NCBI GenBank assembly: GCA_965246805.1
Contig: CBDFFO010000009.1
Span: 558,001 to 622,000, forward strand
DNA from: Schlegelella_A sp965246805
GTDB lineage: Bacteria > Pseudomonadota > Gammaproteobacteria > Burkholderiales > Burkholderiaceae_C
DNA length: 64,000 bases
Direction: 5' to 3'
Part shown: piece by piece, positions 15,236 to 23,926 of the stretch
How the letters are laid out: every line of letters starts with the position of its first letter
How positions within the stretch are numbered: the stretch's first letter is position 1
Notes under the pieces: model-generated
What the model saw: only the letters and a program-made list of their open reading frames with translations
What the model was told of the DNA's origin: nothing
Database searches by the model: none
Translations under genes and position numbers: made by a program

Positions 15236-17110
15236 TCACAGCAGCACGCGCCGGAAGTCGGCGAGGATGGCGCAGAGGTAGGCGTTGAATCGTGCGGCCG
15301 AGGCTCCGTCGACGACGCGGTGGTCCCAGCTCAGGCTGAGCGGCAACAGCAGGCGCGGCTGGAACGCCTTGCCGTCCCACACCGGCTCGATGCTGCTCTT
15401 GCAAACACCGAGGATCGCCACCTCGGGCGCGTTGATGATCGGCGTGAAGTAGCGTCCGCCGATGCCGCCGAGCGACGAGATCGAGAAGCAACCGCCCGTC
15501 ATCTCGGTCGGCGACAGCTTGCCCTCGCGGGCCTTCTGCGCGAGTTCGCTCATCTCCCGCGAGATCTGCAGCACGCCTTTCTGATCGGCGTCCTTGATCA
15601 CCGGCACCATCAGGCCGTTCGGCGTGTCGGCCGCGAAGCCGATGTGGACGTATTTCTTCAGCACGATCTGCTCGCCCGCGTTGGTGGTTTCCAGCGAGGC
15701 GTTGAAGTCGGGGAACTGCTTCAAGGTCGCGACGCAGGCCTTGATCAGGAACGCGAGCATCGTGACCTTGATCCCGGCCTTCTCGTTCTCCCTATTGGTG
15801 GCGACGCGGAAGGCTTCGAGCTCGGTGATATCGGCATCGTCGTGGTTCGTGACGTGCGGGATCAGCACCCAGTTGCGATGCAGGTTGGCCGCGCTGATCT
15901 TCTTGATGCGCGACATTTCCTTGCGCTCGATCGGGCCGAACTTCGCGAAGTCGACCTGCGGCCAAGGCAGCAGGCCGGGGAACGCGCCACCGGCGGCGGC
16001 GCCACTCGTCGCCGGCTTCGCACCTTGTGCCTTGGTCTGCGCGGTGCCGGCCATCACGGCCTTGACGAAAACGTTGACGTCGTCGAGCGTGATGCGGCCT
16101 TTCGGGCCGCTGCCCTTCACTTCTGCGAGCGGCACCCCCAGCTCGCGGGCGGCCTTGCGGATGCTCGGAGACGCGTGCGGCAGCGGGCCGCTCGGCGCGG
16201 TCGGGTCGTGCGGCGGCAGTGCGGCCGTGGGCGGCACGCGGTCGGTGCCGGCGTCGGCCGGCGCTGCCGATGCGGGTGCGGGTGCGGGTGCGGGTGCGGA
16301 TGCGGTGGCCGTTGGCGCGGAGGCCGATGGCGGCGCCGCCGCGACCGAGGGAGGCGCGGGCGCGGCCGTTGCAATCATCGACTCGAGCACGACCATCGCG
16401 CTGCCCTTCGACACGCGGTCGCCGACCTTGACTTTCACGTCCTTCACCACGCCCGCGTGCGACGACGGGATCTCCATCGACGCCTTGTCGCTCTCGACGG
16501 TGAGCAGGCTCTGCTCGACCTTCACGGTGTCGCCGACCTTGACCATCACCTCGATGACCGCGACATCGGCGAAATCGCCGATGTCGGGTACGACGACATC
16601 GATGCTCGCGCCGCCCTTCGCGGCTGGCGGCGCAGCCGGTGCCAGGGCGGGTGCGGGTGCGGGTGCGGGTGCAGGTGCAGGTGCGGGTGCGGTTGCGGTT
16701 GCGGGTGCGGTTGCGGGTGCGGGTGCGGTTGCGGGTGCGGGTGCGGTTGCGGGTGCGGGTGCGGTTGCGGGTGCGGGTGCGGGTGCGGGTGCGGCAGGCG
16801 CCGGCACCGACGCCGCGGACGCAGCCGGTGCTGGTGCCGCCGCAGCCGGTGCCGTGGCGGCAGGCGCATCGCCCGCCGCATCGATCACCGCCATCACCGA
16901 CCCTTCCTTGACCTTGTCGCCAATGGCGACCTTCAGCGCCGTGACGACCCCCGCATGCGACGAAGGCACCTCCATCGACGCCTTGTCGCTCTCGACCGTG
17001 ATCAGCGACTGATCGGCGTTCACCGTCTCGCCGACCTTCACCAGCAGCTCGATCACCGCCACCTCATCGAAGTCACCGATGTTCGGCACCTTCACGTCGA
17101 CCACTGCCAT
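15236..17110 (-). CDS. aceF: Pyruvate dehydrogenase E2, dihydrolipoyl acetyltransferase, two lipoyl domains
   Basis: Transfers the acetyl group from E1 to CoA and forms the core of the complex. 624 residues. Lipoyl domain 1 at about residues 2-80 carries Lys43 (ESDKASMEVP); lipoyl domain 2 begins after GGASIDVVVPDIGDF with a second ESDKASMEIP. The peripheral subunit-binding domain is HASPSIRKAARELGVPLAEV. The catalytic domain ends with His597 and Asp601 in DHRVVDG. The first Ala-Pro linker (about residues 105-157) is encoded by a long GGGTGC-type tandem repeat. The ATG at 17110 has GGAG about 9 bases ahead. It lies 75 bases after aceE and 14 bases before lpdA. Confidence 0.97.
   Translation of the reverse strand: MAVVDVKVPNIGDFDEVAVIELLVKVGETVNADQSLITVESDKASMEVPSSHAGVVTALKVAIGDKVKEGSVMAVIDAAGDAPAATAPAAAAPAPAASAASVPAPAAPAPAPAPATAPAPATAPAPATAPAPATAPATATAPAPAPAPAPAPAPALAPAAPPAAKGGASIDVVVPDIGDFADVAVIEVMVKVGDTVKVEQSLLTVESDKASMEIPSSHAGVVKDVKVKVGDRVSKGSAMVVLESMIATAAPAPPSVAAAPPSASAPTATASAPAPAPAPASAAPADAGTDRVPPTAALPPHDPTAPSGPLPHASPSIRKAARELGVPLAEVKGSGPKGRITLDDVNVFVKAVMAGTAQTKAQGAKPATSGAAAGGAFPGLLPWPQVDFAKFGPIERKEMSRIKKISAANLHRNWVLIPHVTNHDDADITELEAFRVATNRENEKAGIKVTMLAFLIKACVATLKQFPDFNASLETTNAGEQIVLKKYVHIGFAADTPNGLMVPVIKDADQKGVLQISREMSELAQKAREGKLSPTEMTGGCFSISSLGGIGGRYFTPIINAPEVAILGVCKSSIEPVWDGKAFQPRLLLPLSLSWDHRVVDGASAARFNAYLCAILADFRRVLL
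16271..16305. repeat. Tandem hexanucleotide repeat in the second aceF linker
   Basis: Five to six copies of TGCGGG with variants. They encode Ala-Pro dipeptides of the linker between lipoyl domain 2 and the E1/E3-binding domain. Confidence 0.85.
16650..16794. repeat. Long tandem hexanucleotide/dodecanucleotide repeat in the first aceF linker
   Basis: About 145 bases of GGGTGC units mixed with GGTTGC and GGTGCA variants, in part ordered as an 18-base higher unit. Read on the minus strand it gives alternating Ala-Pro and Ala-Thr. Flexible Ala-Pro linkers are normal in E2; the near-perfect DNA repetition suggests recent slippage. Confidence 0.9.
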
Positions 17111-17185
17111 GTCTGTCTTCTCCGATGTTCTTCTGTCGGCGGTGCCCATCGCGGGCACCGACCGCGCCTTTCGCAAGGGCACGCG

Positions 17186-19909
17186 TCAGGCGTAGAGCGG
17201 GTTGATCTTGTCGACGTCGATGCCGTACTTCGCGATCGCCTCGGCCACTTTGGCGACCGGCATTTTCCCATCGTCGGCGAGCGCCTTCAGCGCCGCGACG
17301 ACGATGTAGTGGCGGTTGATCTCGAAGTGCTCGCGCAGCTTGTAGCGGAAGTCGCTGCGGCCGAAGCCGTCGGTGCCGAGCACCTTGTAGGTCCGGCCCT
17401 TCGGCAGGAAGGCGCGGATCTGCTCGGCGTAGTTCTTCATGTAATCGGTCGATGCGATCACCGGCCCCGCGTACTTGTCGAGCTGCGTCGTCACGAACGG
17501 CACCTGCGGTTCGGCCAACGGATGCAGCAGGTTGTGGCGCTCGGCCGCCTGGCCGTCACGCGCGAGCTCGTTGAAGCTCGGGCAGCTCCACACGTTGGCG
17601 AGCACGCCCCACTCCTTCTCGAGCAGTGCCTTCGCGGCGACGCTTTCCAAAAGAATGGTGCCGCTGCCCAGCAGGTTCACGCGCGGCGCGGGCGCGCCCT
17701 TCGCTGGCGCGCTGCCACCTTCCTGCAGCAGGTACATGCCCTTGATGATCTGTTCCTCGGTGCCGGCCTTCAGCCCCGGCATCGGGTAGTTCTCGTTCAG
17801 CAGCGTGAGATAGAAATATACGTTGTCCTGCTGCTCGACCATGCGCTTCAGGCCGTGGTGCAGGATCACGCCGACCTCGTGCGCGTACGTCGGGTCGTAG
17901 CTGATGCAGTTCGGGATCGTGCTCGCGAGGATGTGGCTGTGGCCGTCCTCGTGCTGCAGCCCCTCGCCGTTCAGCGTGGTGCGGCCGGAGGTGCCGCCGA
18001 GCAGGAAGCCGCGCGCTTGCATGTCGCCGGCGGCCCACGCCAAGTCGCCGACGCGCTGGAAGCCGAACATCGAGTAGTACACGTAGAACGGAACCATGAT
18101 GCGGTTGTTGGTCGAGTACGAGGTCGCCGCCGCGATCCAGCTGCTCATGCCGCCCGGCTCGTTGATGCCTTCCTGCAGCACCTGTCCCGCCTTGTCCTCG
18201 CGGTAGTACATGACCTGGTCCTTGTCGACCGGCGTGTAGTTCTGGCCCGCGGGGTTGTAGATGCCGATCTGGCGGAACAGGCCCTCCATGCCGAAGGTGC
18301 GCGCCTCGTCGACGAGGATCGGCACCGCGCGCGGGCCCAGCGCCTTGTCGCGCAGGAGTTGTGTCAGGAAGCGCACGAAGGCCTGCGTGGTCGAGATCTC
18401 GCGGCCATCGGCAGTCGGCTCGAGCACGGCCTTGAAGGCGTTCAGCTCCGGCACATCGATCTTCTCGTCGGCCCTGGTGCGGCGGTGCGGCAGATAGCCG
18501 CCGAGCGCCTGCCGGTGTTCGTGCAGGTAGCGCATCTCGGGCGTGTCGTCGGCGGGCTTGTAGAACGGGATGTCGGCGAGCTGGTCGTCGGGGATCGGCA
18601 TGTTGAAGCGGTCGCGGAAGATGCGAACGTCTTCCTCGACGAGCTTCTTGGTCTGGTGCGCGGTGTTCTTGCCCTCGCCGCTCTTGCCCATGCCGAAGCC
18701 CTTCACCGTCTTGATGAGCAGCACGGTCGGCTGGCCCACGGTGTGCTGCGCCTTGTGGAACGCGGCATAGACCTTCTGCGGATCGTGGCCGCCGCGGTTC
18801 AGGCGCCAGACATCGTCGTCGCTCATCTTCGCGACCATCTCGACGAGCTTCGGGTCCTGCCCGAAGAAGTGCTTGCGAACGAAAGCGCCGTCGTTGGCCT
18901 TGAAGGCCTGGTAGTCGCCGTCGACGGTGTCCATCATCACCTTGCGCAGCGCGCCGTCCTTGTCGCGCGCCAGCAGCGGGTCCCAGTAGCTGCCCCAGAT
19001 CAGCTTGATGACGTTCCAGCCCGCGCCTCGGAACTCGCTCTCGAGCTCTTGGATGATCTTGCCGTTGCCGCGCACCGGGCCATCGAGCCGCTGCAGGTTG
19101 CAGTTGACGATGAAGATCAGGTTGTCGAGCTTCTCGCGCGCGGCCAGACCGATCGCACCGAGCGACTCCGGCTCGTCCATCTCGCCGTCGCCGCAAAACA
19201 CCCAGACCTTGCGGTTCGACGTGTCGGCGATGCCGCGCGCGTGCAGATACTTCAAAAAGCGAGCCTGGTAGATCGCCATCAGCGGGCCGAGCCCCATCGA
19301 CACGGTTGGGAACTGCCAGAACTCCGGCATCAACTTCGGGTGCGGATAGCTCGAGATGCCCTTGCCGTCGACCTCCTGGCGGAAGTTGATCAGCTGTTCT
19401 TCCGAGAGGCGGCCTTCGAGGAACGCACGCGCATAGACGCCTGGAGACGAATGGCCCTGGATGTACAGCATGTCACCCCCATGACCTTCGCTTTCAGCAT
19501 GCCAGAAGTGGTTGAAGCCGGTGCCGAACATCGTCGCGAGCGACGCGAAGCTAGAGATGTGGCCGCCGAGATCGCCGCCGTCGGCGGGGTGCAACCGGTT
19601 CGCCTTCACGACCATCGCCATCGCGTTCCAGCGCATGTAGGTGCGCAAGCGCTCCTCGATCTCGATGTTGCCTGGCGTGCGCTCCTCCTGGTCGGTGGGA
19701 ATGGTGTTGACGTAGGCGGTGTTGGCCGAGAACGGCACCTCGACCCCGGCCTGGCGCGCGTGGTCGATCAGCTGCTCGAGCAGGAAGTGGGCACGGTCGC
19801 CGCCTTCGGCGCCGATCACGGCGGACAGGGCGTCGAGCCACTCGCGTGTTTCGGTGGCGTCGGCATCGTTGGCGGCGGCGCCGATGAATTTTTCGGGCAT
19901 GGCGGACAT
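17186..19909 (-). CDS. aceE: Pyruvate dehydrogenase E1 component (homodimeric type)
   Basis: Thiamine-diphosphate enzyme that decarboxylates pyruvate and acetylates the E2 lipoyl groups. 907 residues, the usual length of the homodimeric AceE. The ThDP motif is visible as FCGDGEMDEPES followed by NLIFIVNCNLQRLDGP. Other family blocks are GHSSPGVYARAFLEGR, NRGGHDPQKVYAA and FYVYYSMFGFQRVGDLAWAAGD. AGGAGA lies about 8 bases before the ATG at 19909; a second ATG three codons later (MPEKF) is possible. First gene of aceE-aceF-lpdA, with a sensor kinase gene divergent across 139 bases. Confidence 0.97.
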   Translation of the reverse strand: MSAMPEKFIGAAANDADATETREWLDALSAVIGAEGGDRAHFLLEQLIDHARQAGVEVPFSANTAYVNTIPTDQEERTPGNIEIEERLRTYMRWNAMAMVVKANRLHPADGGDLGGHISSFASLATMFGTGFNHFWHAESEGHGGDMLYIQGHSSPGVYARAFLEGRLSEEQLINFRQEVDGKGISSYPHPKLMPEFWQFPTVSMGLGPLMAIYQARFLKYLHARGIADTSNRKVWVFCGDGEMDEPESLGAIGLAAREKLDNLIFIVNCNLQRLDGPVRGNGKIIQELESEFRGAGWNVIKLIWGSYWDPLLARDKDGALRKVMMDTVDGDYQAFKANDGAFVRKHFFGQDPKLVEMVAKMSDDDVWRLNRGGHDPQKVYAAFHKAQHTVGQPTVLLIKTVKGFGMGKSGEGKNTAHQTKKLVEEDVRIFRDRFNMPIPDDQLADIPFYKPADDTPEMRYLHEHRQALGGYLPHRRTRADEKIDVPELNAFKAVLEPTADGREISTTQAFVRFLTQLLRDKALGPRAVPILVDEARTFGMEGLFRQIGIYNPAGQNYTPVDKDQVMYYREDKAGQVLQEGINEPGGMSSWIAAATSYSTNNRIMVPFYVYYSMFGFQRVGDLAWAAGDMQARGFLLGGTSGRTTLNGEGLQHEDGHSHILASTIPNCISYDPTYAHEVGVILHHGLKRMVEQQDNVYFYLTLLNENYPMPGLKAGTEEQIIKGMYLLQEGGSAPAKGAPAPRVNLLGSGTILLESVAAKALLEKEWGVLANVWSCPSFNELARDGQAAERHNLLHPLAEPQVPFVTTQLDKYAGPVIASTDYMKNYAEQIRAFLPKGRTYKVLGTDGFGRSDFRYKLREHFEINRHYIVVAALKALADDGKMPVAKVAEAIAKYGIDVDKINPLYA

Positions 19910-20048
19910 GGTTCGCGTCTCCTCTGTCGGTCTGAGCGCGAAGTGTCACATGCGTCGGGCGACCCGGCGGAGATGAGGGTGCCCTCGCGGCCGGGAATAA
20001 CCCGCGAGCCGATCGTCACGCACGGCGTCGCGCATCCGATAATCCTGC

Positions 20049-22601
20049 ATGCAACCCGAAGCCCTCGCGGTCGTCCCGACCCGAACGCCCAACGCCGCAC
20101 GGTCATGGCTCGAGCGCTTGTTCGGGCGCTGGTGGCGCCGCCAGACCGAGGCCCGGCAAGATCGCTACGCGACGCTCGCGCCGCTGCTCTCGGTGCTGCT
20201 CTTCCTGGCCGCGATCATTTCGGCGTTCTGGTACTTGCGCAACGAAGAGGTCGAGCGCGAGCAGGACACGGTGAAGCGCGACACCGAGATCTCGCAACAG
20301 CAGCTGCGCGTGCGGCTGGTCGAGAACCAGGAACAGCTCGCGCAGTTCGCGCGCGACCTCACTGGCCATTCGCTCGACCGCAACGCGTTCGCGAGCCAGG
20401 CCGCGACCTTCATGCGCGAACGGCCGGAGATCGTCAACCTCGTCTGGGTCGGCGCGGCGCGCGAGCGCGTCGCCGGCTACTCGACGATGGCCGTCGCAAT
20501 GGCCTCGACCATCGATTCCACGCTCGCCGGCGATGACACCCCTTCCTCGATGCCGAGCATGAACGCCTCGACGGAACCCGAGGCGGCCTTCCTGCGCACC
20601 CGCGACAAACGGCAGCCGAACTACTCGCGCGCCTTCATCGACAGCTTCGGCAACTCGGTCTTCCAGGTGCAGATGCCGCTGCTCGAACGACGCACGTTCA
20701 CCGGCGCGCTGATTGCCGAGTATTCGATCGAACGGTTGGTGCGCTACTACGTGCCGACCGAAGTGGCCGGCCGCCACATCATCACGCTGCTCGACCCGAA
20801 GGCCGGCGCTGTCGCGAGCACGCCTTCGAGTGCCGAGCCCGCCCCGTCGCGACGATCGGCCATCGTCTACGAGGTGCCGCTCGCGCCCGCGGCGAACGGG
20901 CTCGTGCTGCGCGGTCAGGGCTATCGCACATCGATCGGCCTGATCGGCAACACGCTGTTCTGGATGGTCGCGCTGCTGTCGGTGCTCACCGTCTGGATGC
21001 TGCTCGGCACCTGGCGCCACATGCGAACCCGCATGAACATGCAGTCGGCGCTCGAGTCGGAAACCAATTTTCGGCGCGCGATGGAGAACTCGATGCTGAC
21101 CGGCATGCGCGCGATGGACCAGGCCGGCCGGATCACATACGTGAATCCGGCCTTCTGCGCGATGACCGGCTTCTCCGAGGCCGACCTCATCGGCCGCTCG
21201 CCGCCGTATCCGCACTGGCCGGCCGACCGGCGCGAAGAGAACAGCCGCTTCCTCGAACAGGAGCTGCAGGGCAAGAGCCCGAGTGGCGGCATCGAGGTTC
21301 GCGTGATGAGGAAGGACGGCTCGCAGTTCGACTCTCGCATGTACGTCTCGCCCCTCATCGACCCGAAGGGCCAGCAGACGGGCTGGATGACGTCGATGAC
21401 CAACATCACCGAAGCGAAGCGCGTGCGCGACCAGCTTTCTGCCTCGCACGAGCGCTTCACGACCGTGCTCGAAGGACTCGACACGGCCGTGTCGGTGGTC
21501 TTGGTGCAGCAGGGCGAGCTGCTGTTCGCAAACCACGCGTATCGGCTCTGGTTCGGTGCCGAGACGAAAGGACATGCGTTGCTCTCGGGCGGCGATCAGG
21601 CGGCCCGAGCGACCGACATCGACGACGCGGTCGACGACCTCGGTGGCCTGCCGACGCAAGAACTCACCGAAGCCGGCTCCGATTCGCGCGAGGTCTTCAT
21701 CGAGCCCCTGCAGAAGTGGTTCGACGTGCGCGCGCGATATTTGCAGTGGACCGACGGCCGCCTGGCCCAGATGCTGATCGCGACCGACGTGACGAGCCGT
21801 CGCAACGCGGAAGAAGCGGCCGCCAACCAAGCGCAGAAGTCGCAGGTGACGAGCCGCCTGGTGACGATGGGCGAGATGGCGTCGTCGGTGGCCCACGAGC
21901 TGAACCAGCCGCTCACGGCCATCACCAACTATTGCAACGGCATGGTCACGCGCGTGCAGAACAACGCCATCGACAAGGCCGACCTGATCGCGGCGTTGCA
22001 AAAGACATCGCGCCAGGCCGAGCGCGCCGGGCAGATCATTCACCGCATTCGTGCGTTTGTGAAGCGCAGCGAGCCGCAGCGCCAACGCGCTTACGCGCAC
22101 ACCATCATCGAAGACGCGGTGGATCTGGCGGGCATCGAGTTGAGGCGGCGCAATGTCGCGATCCACACGTACGTGGCGCAGCGCCTGCCGGCGCTGATGG
22201 TCGACCCGATCCTGATCGAGCAGGTGCTGCTGAACCTGTTGAAGAACGCAGCCGAAGCGATCGACAACGCGCACCTCTCGCAGGACCGCCGGCGCATCGA
22301 GTTGCGCGTGGTGCCGCGCCACACCGAAGACGAAGGCGAGGTGATCGAGTTCAACGTCACCGACCGAGGCCCGGGCATCAAGGAAGACGTTTTGGCGCGC
22401 ATGTACGAAGCCTTCTTCTCGACCAAGGTCGACGGACTCGGCATCGGCCTCTCGCTGTGCCGTTCGATCATCGAGAGCCACCAAGGCCGGCTCAAGGCGA
22501 CCAACCTCTACAATGGGGAGCTCGTCACCGGCTCTTGCTTCACGTTCACGCTGCCGGTCGAAATCACCCGCCTCGCAACTCCAACTGTCGCCAACGCATG
22601 A
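20049..22601 (+). CDS. Membrane sensor histidine kinase with PAS domains
   Basis: 850 residues. A cytoplasmic N-terminus is followed by TM1 at about residues 40-62 (LAPLLSVLLFLAAIISAFWYL), a periplasmic sensor region of about 230 residues, and TM2 at about 296-320. Then come two PAS segments (about 340-455, with YVNPAFCAMTGFSEADLIG, and 465-600), and a HisKA domain with phospho-accepting His616 in SVAHELNQPLTAITNY. The ATPase domain shows LLNLLKNAAEAI, DRGPGI and GLGIGLSLC. It overlaps the following regulator gene by four bases (ATGA), so the two form a pair. It is divergent from aceE, which makes control of pyruvate dehydrogenase a reasonable guess; the ligand is unknown. Confidence 0.92.
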   Translation: MQPEALAVVPTRTPNAARSWLERLFGRWWRRQTEARQDRYATLAPLLSVLLFLAAIISAFWYLRNEEVEREQDTVKRDTEISQQQLRVRLVENQEQLAQFARDLTGHSLDRNAFASQAATFMRERPEIVNLVWVGAARERVAGYSTMAVAMASTIDSTLAGDDTPSSMPSMNASTEPEAAFLRTRDKRQPNYSRAFIDSFGNSVFQVQMPLLERRTFTGALIAEYSIERLVRYYVPTEVAGRHIITLLDPKAGAVASTPSSAEPAPSRRSAIVYEVPLAPAANGLVLRGQGYRTSIGLIGNTLFWMVALLSVLTVWMLLGTWRHMRTRMNMQSALESETNFRRAMENSMLTGMRAMDQAGRITYVNPAFCAMTGFSEADLIGRSPPYPHWPADRREENSRFLEQELQGKSPSGGIEVRVMRKDGSQFDSRMYVSPLIDPKGQQTGWMTSMTNITEAKRVRDQLSASHERFTTVLEGLDTAVSVVLVQQGELLFANHAYRLWFGAETKGHALLSGGDQAARATDIDDAVDDLGGLPTQELTEAGSDSREVFIEPLQKWFDVRARYLQWTDGRLAQMLIATDVTSRRNAEEAAANQAQKSQVTSRLVTMGEMASSVAHELNQPLTAITNYCNGMVTRVQNNAIDKADLIAALQKTSRQAERAGQIIHRIRAFVKRSEPQRQRAYAHTIIEDAVDLAGIELRRRNVAIHTYVAQRLPALMVDPILIEQVLLNLLKNAAEAIDNAHLSQDRRRIELRVVPRHTEDEGEVIEFNVTDRGPGIKEDVLARMYEAFFSTKVDGLGIGLSLCRSIIESHQGRLKATNLYNGELVTGSCFTFTLPVEITRLATPTVANA

Positions 22602-23221
22602 GCCTGATTCCGAAAAAGGGCACCGTCTACGTCGTCGACGACGACGAAGCCGTCCGCGATTCGTTGCAGTGGCTGCTCGAGGGCAAGGACTACCGAGTCA
22701 AATGCTTCGACTCGGCGGAGTCGTTCCTCTCCCGCTTCGATCCGCGTGAAGTGGCGTGCCTGATCGCCGACATCCGCATGGACGGCATGAGCGGTCTCGA
22801 ATTGCAGGACAAGCTCCTCGAGCGCAAGTCGCCGTTGCCTGTCACGTTCATCACCGGCCACGGCGATGTGCCGATGGCAGTCACGACGATGAAGAAAGGC
22901 GCCGAGGATTTCATCGAGAAGCCTTTCAAGGAAGACGAACTCGTGAGACTTGTCGAGCGCATGCTCGAACGCGCGCGAGTCGACTTTTCGAAGCATCAGG
23001 AGGCGGCCAGTCGCGACGCGCTGCTGTCGCGTCTGACGACGCGCGAATCGCAGGTGCTGGAACGCATCGTCGCGGGCCGTTTGAACAAGCAGATCGCCGA
23101 TGATCTGGGCATCAGCATCAAGACGGTGGAGGCGCATCGCGCCAACATCATGGAGAAGCTGAACGCCAACACGGTGGCCGATCTGCTGAAGATCGCGCTC
23201 GGGGCGCAGACGAAGGTCTGA
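22598..23221 (+). CDS. Two-component response regulator, FixJ/LuxR type
   Basis: 207 residues. An N-terminal receiver with phospho-acceptor Asp58 (ADIRMDGMSG), acidic pocket VVDDDE and Lys in EKPFKE. A C-terminal LuxR helix-turn-helix follows at about residues 142-205 (LTTRESQVLERIVAG, SIKTVEAHRANIMEKL). This is the FixJ/TodT layout. Translation is coupled to the kinase gene through ATGA at 22598. A gene-free repeat block follows the stop. Its likely targets are nearby operons including aceE-aceF-lpdA; this is inferred from position only. Confidence 0.93.
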   Translation: MSLIPKKGTVYVVDDDEAVRDSLQWLLEGKDYRVKCFDSAESFLSRFDPREVACLIADIRMDGMSGLELQDKLLERKSPLPVTFITGHGDVPMAVTTMKKGAEDFIEKPFKEDELVRLVERMLERARVDFSKHQEAASRDALLSRLTTRESQVLERIVAGRLNKQIADDLGISIKTVEAHRANIMEKLNANTVADLLKIALGAQTKV

Positions 23222-23307
23222 GGGTCGGCTGCGGCTGCGGCTGCGTTCGAAGCGGTGGTGGCGGGGTGCGGCTCTGAACGCGCTTCCGGGCTGCTGGAGC
23301 GGAGCGG

Positions 23308-23387
23308 CAAAGGCACAGCCGGCCGGCGGGCGCGGCGTAGCCTCGGCGCCTCCGATACGCCACGCCCGCCGGCCGGCTGCACCTTTG
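23308..23387. repeat. 25-bp inverted repeat
   Basis: Arms 23308-23332 and 23363-23387 match at 23 of 25 positions (CAAAGGxxCAGCCGGCCGGC as core). A second inner stem GGCGTA/TACGCC lies within the loop at 23335-23340 and 23356-23361. As RNA this is a very stable hairpin just after the regulator gene, so it may end or protect that transcript. Confidence 0.8.
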
Positions 23388-23436
23388 CTGAGGCACGGTG
23401 AGGGCCCGATACCGGCTTGCGCACCGTCGCATCCTG

Positions 23437-23531
23437 CCCCCTCTCCCGCTGGCGGGAGAGGGCTGGGGTGAGGGGTCTTTTCCACACGCGAGCACCCTCA
23501 CCCTAACCCTCTCCCTCAAGCGGGAGAGGGG
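23437..23531. repeat. Pair of REP-like elements in opposite orientation
   Basis: Element A at 23437-23475 has CTCTCCCGC...GCGGGAGAG then GGCTGGGGTGAGGG. Element B at 23493-23531 is its imperfect reverse complement. The spacer is 17 bases. Each is itself palindromic. A 24-base core of A recurs inside lpdA at 14952-14975. Confidence 0.85.
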
Positions 23532-23554
23532 ACCTCGCGGAGCGCTGCGCTTCA

Positions 23555-23808
23555 GCGAAGCCGCGGGCGAGTGGCTGTCGGTGCGTATCTGCAAGCGCCT
23601 CCGGTGTTCGGGTTTTGGGGGACCCCGAGACGTGAAGCACGACGAGCGCAGGTGCGAGCCCCGAGCCCGTAACCATCCGAAGCGCTCTGCTCTACCTACG
23701 AGGGCGAGTTCTGCGCTCGCCCCCAAAACCCGATCACCGGAGGGCAGTCATCGCGAATGCGATGACCGCGGCAGCTGCGCGCCGACAGCCACTCGGCCGC
23801 GGCTTCGC
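23555..23808. repeat. Long two-part inverted repeat
   Basis: Outer arms 23555-23592 and 23771-23808 match at 34 of 38 positions. Inner arms 23598-23621 and 23720-23743 match at 23 of 24. The right side has 27 extra bases between its two arms, where the left has 5. About 98 bases form the centre. No open frame or transposase is present, so it resembles a non-autonomous element or REP cluster of unknown type. Confidence 0.75.
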
Positions 23809-23926
23809 CGCTCCAAACCAATAACACAAGTGGCAAACATCGCGCACGCATCACCCTTGCCACCACCAACCCGACACGTAACGCCGGACAATCCCCCTAC
23901 GCCCCAAGCACAGGCCGAACAACAAC

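Larger units (their letters stand above)
23222..23926. other. Gene-free block made of inverted repeats (BIME-like)
   Basis: 705 bases between the response regulator and folD. No frame here looks like a protein. The block holds three separate inverted-repeat structures (listed individually). Only the last 100 bases before folD look like plain leader sequence, low in repeats and A/C-rich. Confidence 0.8.

Noticed and set aside
16650..16794. A regular repeat array that could be taken for a CRISPR.
   Set aside because: The units are only 6 bases with no spacers, and they code the Ala-Pro linker of aceF.
15320..20536. A very long open frame on the + strand (1738 codons) over aceF and aceE.
   Set aside because: It is the antisense shadow of two strongly supported genes. 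Its translation is Arg-, His- and Val-rich without domains.
20103..22484. A 793-codon open frame on the - strand over the PAS kinase.
   Set aside because: Antisense to a gene with HisKA, PAS and ATPase motifs.
23609..23760. Possible tRNA or small RNA gene in the repeat block.
   Set aside because: No cloverleaf, no TTCGA arm in place and no promoter; the pairing is explained by the inverted repeat.
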